Shown: piece after piece, positions 58,587-64,000 of the stretch | Numbering within the stretch: position 1 is the first letter of the stretch | How the letters are laid out: every line of letters starts with the position of its first letter | Source: Apodospora peruviana | Taxonomy: Eukaryota > Ascomycota > Sordariomycetes > Sordariales > Lasiosphaeriaceae | NCBI GenBank assembly: GCA_033439685.1 | Contig: JAUEDM010000006.1 | Coordinates: forward strand, 248,001 to 312,000 | DNA length: 64,000 bases | Reading direction: 5' to 3' | The notes under the pieces: model-generated | What the model was told of the DNA's origin: nothing | Databases searched by the model: none | The model's input: only the letters and a program-made list of their open reading frames with translations | Program-made: the position numbers and the translations under genes

Positions 58587-61500
58587 ATGGCCACCCCACC
58601 GCCTGCCAGCCCTCGCCGCCTTCGTGTTCTTTGTCTAGGTAACCAAACTCTGCCCCAGCTACTGCCCAGGAGCACGTCGCTCCTTGGAGAGCCTTGCGCT
58701 GACTTGACTTCGGAAAAGATGGCGGAGGCGTCAGAGGACTCTCGTCCTTGTACATTCTCGACCGACTGATGTACCGAATCAAGCCCGAAGCCGATCCGAA
58801 AGAAACGAATCAAGCCATGCCAAGTTTTCGATATTATCGTTGGGACAAGCACGGGCGGGTTGATTACTATCATGCTGGGGGTCTTGGTAGGATACCACCA
58901 CACATACGAAGGCATTGGTCGACAAGAAAACTGACATTGTGTTCAGGAGATGGATGTTCAGTCATGCATAGAGGCGTACTTGTTATTGGCACAGAAAACC
59001 TTCACGCCGAGACGGCGGACAAAGCTAGGCGGTGCCGTGATCCACAAGATGTTTGACTCTGCGACCTTTCGGCCAAAAAGCTCGAGAATGGCATCAAGAA
59101 GGTTATCCGCAACAACTACCCTCGTGCGGCTGGAACTCCGGTGGCCGGGTCAAGTGAGGGTGATTTGGGAAGCTCAGACGAAAGACGTGCCACAAATGCC
59201 TCGTTGGAAGATATGCCAATGCTTGCGGCCGGGCGGAAATGCATGATGTAAGTCTCTGCCACTCTTGTTTTCCCAAACTTCTGTATCTTGATGTTGATTC
59301 CTTGCCATCGCAAAAGATTCGTCTGCACGGTACTGGAGGACCGTCAGGCGTACCGCATTCGCAGTTACCAGTCGAAGCGCGATCCAGGTCTCCCCATGGC
59401 AGTCTGGCAGGCCGCGCGGACGACCACGGCGGCGCCAGGTTTCTTCGATCCCTTTCCATTCGGGAACACCACGACACTGAGAGACGGGGCCTTAGGAACG
59501 ACAACACGATCATGGAGGTCATGAGAGAGATAGAGTCCGACTTCGGGTACCAAGATTCCGATATCTCTTGCATTGTGAGCATCGGCACGGGAATTTCCAA
59601 GACTGAAATTCTTCACGATGACCTCGCATCCCTCGCGAAGGCATGCGGCAAAATTGCCGCCGAGACGAAGAGACCGAGGCACTATTCCGTGACATAATGC
59701 AGCGCCGGGCAAGCCCCACCACGAGCGTTATTTCCGCTTCGAGGTCGAGCAAGGGTTGCAGGACATAGGCATGGAAGAATGGAAAAGGATGGATAGTATA
59801 TGGGCTCTTACCACAACCTATATGAACAACGATATTCGTCTGGATATGCTGGGGAAGTGCGCTGCCATTCTTCATGAAGCCAGCCCCGAAGCTGAGCAGA
59901 ACCAGCGTGAGAGACCTAAGAAAATAATGTAAGAGACCAAGCTCGTGGCTGACCCGTCTTTCACAATCTAGATTCAGAGAACTAGACCCGAAGCACTCGG
60001 AAATTCTAATTCGTCATCACGACTTCCTAGGCCTTCAGTCGACTGACGCCTTTCTTGGCCGCGACTCGGAGATGGAATGGCTTGACAAGGTCCTCCGGGT
60101 TAATTTTGGAGATACCGGTCACGATCCGAACAGTCGCCCCATGATCGCCGCGTTGACCGGTCTCGGCGGCAGCGGCAAGGCACAGTTGATGTTACGATAT
60201 GCCCAGACGCACCTGGATGACTATGGAGCAATATTCTGGATTGATGCCAAGTCAGAGCAAACGGTACGGTCCAGCTTTAACGATATTGCTCGCCTCCTTC
60301 ACATTGGTTCCGCCACGCGCATCAACCTCAATGAAGGACAGGAGAGCTCCGCTCTTATCAGAGCAGTTGAGACCGATGATGTCTACACGTTCAAGAACTG
60401 GATTCGCACGCGCCGCCGCCCTTGGTTGCTTCTTTTTGAAAACCTGACTGACATTCTCCTGGCCAAATCTATCACGCAGTTAATCCCAACAGAAAGTCTA
60501 GCTGCAGGACGCATTCTCATAACATCCCGAAGGCGTCTCACTCGATCAAGCTGGAAGGTGAGAGTACTGGCAGGACTGGATGACAAAACGGCGGCTCGAA
60601 ATCTTCTCTTCCACTACTTGGATTCCGGAGAAAAGGTCCCTTTGACAGCCGAGACTGACCAAGCAGACCACATCGTTGAAGCACTTGGATTTTTCCCATT
60701 GTTCTTATGTCTGGCCGGGAGCTACATGAACGTTGTTGGAAGCATGGACCGATATCTGAGTTACTATAACAAGATGAAACGGGAGCTGCTGCGGAATATA
60801 TTGCGGGGATCCGGACTTGAGGAGCACTATCCGGCCTCTGTATTCACGGCATGGAAAGCGACGCTCGACTTTCTTCCAGAGTCCGCACAGCGTCTCTATT
60901 ATTTGTTCTGCTCTATGGATCGAACTTGTATCTCCCTCGACCTCCTCAGGCGGGCTTGCTCACCTAAGGACCGCTGGGGACGTAATGGGGAGCTCAGCGT
61001 CATCGCGCCGGGCGACACAGGCGTGCCAAGCTGGTTATTGACCATGTGCCTAACCAGCTCCGGGGAATGGAATGAACTCGCCCTCGTCGAAGAGATTTAC
61101 CGGCTCGAGTCCCTCTTTCTCGTCCGCCGCGAGAGCCTCACGGGTGACTGGGTGTACAAGGGCCGGGTGGTGAAGCGGTTTGGGACCGGACAAGCTGCCG
61201 TTCTCATCAAGATGGAACACTGCGTCCAAGAGATTGGTGTGTTGATGCTGGAAGACGAAAGGGTAGGCCAGTACGCCGCGGCGGCCATCTGCACCGCCGT
61301 TCATTTGATCGAGAATGATGCCATTCAATCAGTGAGGTTGAAGGAAAACGAGTCCAGCTTCGACGACTACTTCGTCGTCGTCATGCCAACGGGTGGTATG
61401 GTAAACGACGTTTGCCGCCTCATGTTCACCCTCGAGGAATGTTTTGGCCATATTCGGAGTGCATGTGAGGGCTTACCCGGTGTGCTCGACGATCTGGAAC

Positions 61501-61921
61501 TGAGGGGTTCAGCCGAATCCTCAAACTATCGCAATATTCAGCTTCTCTGTCTTGCTTCTTTGTGCTGGTAGGACTATATCTCGGCGGCCGCAGCCCGGCG
61601 ACCGCCTGTGCAAACTGCAGCGAGCTCGTCTCGGCCCTCGCTTTCGGGGCCTTGACTCTGCAGAATTCTTTTCTCACGTTCCATGATGAAGAATCCCTGA
61701 ATTTCTGGTGCCTTGCCGCCAGGGTCTGTCGCATCGCGGAATGGAAGCTCTGGTCGCTGAAATGCTGGTCCAACGGCACGGCTATCATGACAACGCGACC
61801 CCATGATATTTCAGGCTCCAGGCTCCGTCTGAATCTTCCTGAAGTCATTCAAGGTGACGAGGCCGCATTCGCCCCAAATTCTTACATAATGTTGGCTGCA
61901 ATCTTGAATATCATATGCTGA
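58587..61921 (+). pseudogene. Patatin/NB-ARC fungal NLR gene, patatin half frameshifted
   Basis: Inferred exons: 58587-58638, 58719-58886, 58947-59247, 59317-59928, 59972-61571, plus a shifted tail to 61921. Patatin landmarks all survive: LCLDGGGVRGLSSLYIL across intron 1, GTSTGGL (nucleophile Ser) and DGALG (catalytic Asp). But the frame breaks near 58,805 (+1), 59,070, 59,495, 59,668 and 59,715 (each -1). The last exon is open for over 530 codons and encodes the NB-ARC part: FLGRDSEMEWLDKVL, P-loop GLGGSGKA, LLLFEN and RILITSRR; it ends at TAG/stop 61571, after which a helical continuation reads in another frame. The P-loop has Ala where Thr/Ser binds Mg, and Walker B has Glu for Asp. In fungi such proteins are death-inducing NLRs (for example PLP-1 of Neurospora). 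A separate 499-aa product from ATG 60072 is possible. Confidence 0.75.
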
Positions 61922-62612
61922 TGGCCAGCACAATAGTCCGTGTTGGTATGAAAAATCTTACAGCCACGCCCACCCGCGCACCGCCGTCACGACGTCTGTG
62001 TATCTGGGTAGATATTGGTCTCTGTTGAAAGATCGCGTCAATTGTTATTTCGACAACGGATGTGAGGTTGAAGATGCGCCTTCGAAATCGGAGTTGCCGG
62101 GCTGTGACTGGCTGCTTGGTATTTCAAATGATATTCCCTCCCGCAATATCTCCTCATAGTTAAATTCAATGACAACATGAATGGGAAATCTGTTTCAAAG
62201 GAATTTCCAGCAATTCCAACTCCATTCTGTGCGTCAATCGAACTGTCCACGGAAGATTTCCGAAAGTCTAGCTTGTTTCAGCACATATGGCTTGGAATGG
62301 CTATTGTCACCAGCCACTGGGTCGATAAGCCTCTGACCGAGTTCCTCCCCTACGCCGACACCAGCGGCTTGCCCAACCGGAAACAGTTTGAATGAGGCCA
62401 GGAATGATGGGCCGCACTGACTCTAGCAGGGTGCCATATGTACAAAGCACAAGAGCATAGGTAAGTTCAGCTCCACTGGACATGTGCAGGCCATCCTAGA
62501 ACAATGATAGTCAGATATTGCTAGCATGAATCGCAGTGGATTAGTGGAGCACAGCCCGGGTCTCCATTCCTCTACCGAGAACATGAGTCAAGAATACACG
62601 AACTGTCCAAAA
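61922..62612 (+). other. degraded downstream remnant of the NLR gene
   Basis: A 72-codon open frame at 62177-62395 (starting MNGKSVSKEF) might be a further shifted fragment of the NLR C terminus. No domain is recognisable. The rest up to the tRNA is featureless. Confidence 0.35.
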
Positions 62613-62736
62613 GGCAAGATGGCCGAGCGGTCTAAGGCGCCACGTTAAGGTATTCAACCTTGATAACTCCAATCATCATGGATTCCGTGGTCCGAAAGGG
62701 CGTGGGTTCGAATCCCACTCTTGTCACACTCTTTTT
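62613..62736 (+). tRNA. tRNA-Leu(UAA) with 46-nt intron
   Basis: Acceptor stem 62613-62619 (GGCAAGA) pairs with 62729-62735 (TCTTGTC, one G-T), followed by discriminator A 62736. The D arm is GCC ... GGC with the Leu-type GAGCGGTCTAA loop. The anticodon stem GCCAC (62639-62643) pairs with GTGGT (62697-62701); the anticodon TAA is 62646-62648. An intron at 62650-62695 sits one base after the anticodon's 3' neighbour, the standard position, and contains CCTTGA able to pair with the anticodon region. The T arm is GTGGG TTCGAAT CCCAC. A TTTTT terminator for RNA polymerase III lies at 62742-62746. Confidence 0.95.
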
Positions 62737-63321
62737 GCCCTCAGTGCCATCTACACTGGAGCAAATATAGTGAGAGATTTAAGTGCCGATTTGTATATGT
62801 TCTGAGTGAAGTAGCTCCTCTTTTTGACTTGGTTAGGTATGTTTGCCCACTAGCACGATAAAGTATCCTAATATGAAATCTCGCAAACTACGTTTATAAT
62901 GCCTTATAATCTATCGTTATAACGCTAACCTATAGCGCTTTATAATAACGGATGTTTTCTTTTGAAAAAAACTGTCGTCACAGTACCCGATAAGCCGATT
63001 GTTGCCTACTTGGCTATCTCATGGTGTGAAGGAATGCTAAAGTATCACAGCTATTGGCCAACCTGCCAAAAACTGTATCGTCTGGTGCTAGGCCACTGCT
63101 GCATACATTGCTTCGCCACATGCCACACGCGGCACAGCCCTCCTTGGACTTGGTGCTGCTTGGCCCGCAGCTGGCCGCCTCGGTTGCCTAAAACGAGGGC
63201 CAACAACCTGAAGATCACACACAGTCTTCTTGGTTTACTTTAACTAATCGCTTTCACCGCTCTGCGAACCCAACTTGAATCCAACCATCATCTAGCCACC
63301 GAAGAAGTATTTACAACAATC
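62737..63321. other. intergenic region; promoter of HET gene
   Basis: Starts with the Pol III terminator of the tRNA. AT-rich around 62,860-62,970 (TATAATAACG, TATAGCG words). No gene is seen. Confidence 0.5.
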
Positions 63322-64000
63322 ATGACAGGCACAGTTTTTCAGCACTCGCCAATTGACCTCTCAACGGATGCCATCCGACTCGTCCGCCTCCTGAGAGGCT
63401 CGGGCGGCGACCCGATCAAATGCGAGGTGTTCGAGACCCATCTCCACCGGATCCAGGGGATTCCGTACGAGGCTTTGTCGTATACCTGGGGCGATTCTCC
63501 CGTCGCCATCGACATCACCATCTGCGGACGGAAGGCCACCATCAGAGACAACCTGAACACGGCCCTGTGCTGTCTGCGGTATTCTGACCGGGACAGGATC
63601 TTGTGGATCGACGCGCTCTGCATCGACCAAGACAGCCACGAGGAGAAGGCGCACCAGGTCGGGCAGATGAGAGCCATTTACGAGAATGCCGAAAACGTGC
63701 AGATTTGGCTCGGACGGAGCAGCGAGGATGTCGACCTGCTAATGGAGCTGATGAACCAGCTCGACAAACGGGCGAGGCGGAGGAAGGAGTACCGGAGGAA
63801 TTCACCCGACGCCTGGTTGAACGAGTGGCCAGTTCTGCTGAACGAGCTGGGAGGCCTGGGTTCCGATTTCAATATTCGGCGCCGCGATGCGCTCTTCGAG
63901 CTGCTCAACAGACCCTTGTTTCGGCGTGTCTGGATTATCCACGAGGTCTTTAGTGCCAAGGCAGCGACCATTACATGTGGCTGGAATTCGGTGCCGACAA
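63322..64000 (+). CDS. HET-domain (heterokaryon incompatibility) protein, 3' end outside window
   Basis: ATG 63322 opens a frame with no stop to the window edge (226 codons seen). The three HET blocks are clear: YEALSYTWGD (about 53-62), RILWIDALCIDQ (about 94-105), and NRPLFRRVWIIHEVF (about 194-208; His replaces the usual Gln of RVWVIQE). The domain starts near residue 15, as in many fungal HET proteins. HET domains are cell-death effectors in vegetative incompatibility, often controlled by NLR partners. The C-terminal half, which would show any extra domains, is not in view. It lies 1.4 kb downstream of a broken NLR gene and 0.6 kb from a tRNA gene. Confidence 0.93.
   Translation, partial: MTGTVFQHSPIDLSTDAIRLVRLLRGSGGDPIKCEVFETHLHRIQGIPYEALSYTWGDSPVAIDITICGRKATIRDNLNTALCCLRYSDRDRILWIDALCIDQDSHEEKAHQVGQMRAIYENAENVQIWLGRSSEDVDLLMELMNQLDKRARRRKEYRRNSPDAWLNEWPVLLNELGGLGSDFNIRRRDALFELLNRPLFRRVWIIHEVFSAKAATITCGWNSVPT

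Noticed and set aside
1..64000. CRISPR arrays, rRNA, bacterial operons or phage genes
   Set aside because: No regularly spaced direct repeats, no rRNA-like sequence, and all genes are eukaryotic and spliced.

Overview
The window is nuclear DNA of a filamentous ascomycete (Pezizomycotina, most likely Sordariomycetes). Evidence: genes carry short 45-95 nt GT-AG introns, often with CTAAC-like branch sites; there is a PDR-type drug pump, a HET-domain gene, a patatin/NB-ARC (fungal NLR) locus, DUF1996 and DUF3237 secreted proteins, and a tRNA-Leu with an intron. I resolved splice junctions by hand, by joining reading frames across plausible GT-AG introns. Listed gene spans run from start codon to stop codon and include introns; exon limits are in the evidence.

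Layout. 0.5-11 kb: an LCB3-type sphingoid-base-phosphate phosphatase, a large KDM4-type histone demethylase (JmjN-JmjC-extended PHD) and a small NTF2-like protein. 11.6-12.6 kb: a decayed coiled-coil repeat gene. 14-19 kb: a full-size PDR ABC transporter (five exons). 19.7-26 kb is accessory in character: three diverged copies of an unrecognised two-membrane-segment protein (two broken, one apparently intact) surround a secreted DUF3237 protein and an isochorismatase-family hydrolase. 26.8-27.1 kb holds an AT-rich element flanked by a 13-bp direct repeat. 27.4-29.5 kb: a single-pass membrane protein with a Cys-rich ectodomain and a long low-complexity tail. 29.5-33.6 kb is a gene-poor gap.

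33.6-57 kb is ordinary core genome: an SDR, a membrane-anchored Siw14-type phosphatase preceded by a tiny uORF, a small membrane protein, an Hlj1/DNAJB12-type J protein, a MINDY deubiquitinase with a C-terminal CaaX box, a steroid 5-alpha-reductase-family protein, the mitochondrial i-AAA protease Yme1 divergent from ORC6, an extended SDR (Gre2/dihydroflavonol-reductase type) and a DUF1996 secreted protein.

58.6-64 kb looks like a self/non-self recognition region: a patatin/NB-ARC gene whose patatin half is broken by about five frameshifts although its catalytic motifs remain, then a spliced tRNA-Leu(UAA), then the 5' part of a HET-domain gene that runs off the window. The most promising unexplained items are this decayed NLR beside a HET gene, the three-copy two-TM family, and the in-frame repeat pseudogene at 11.7-12.6 kb.
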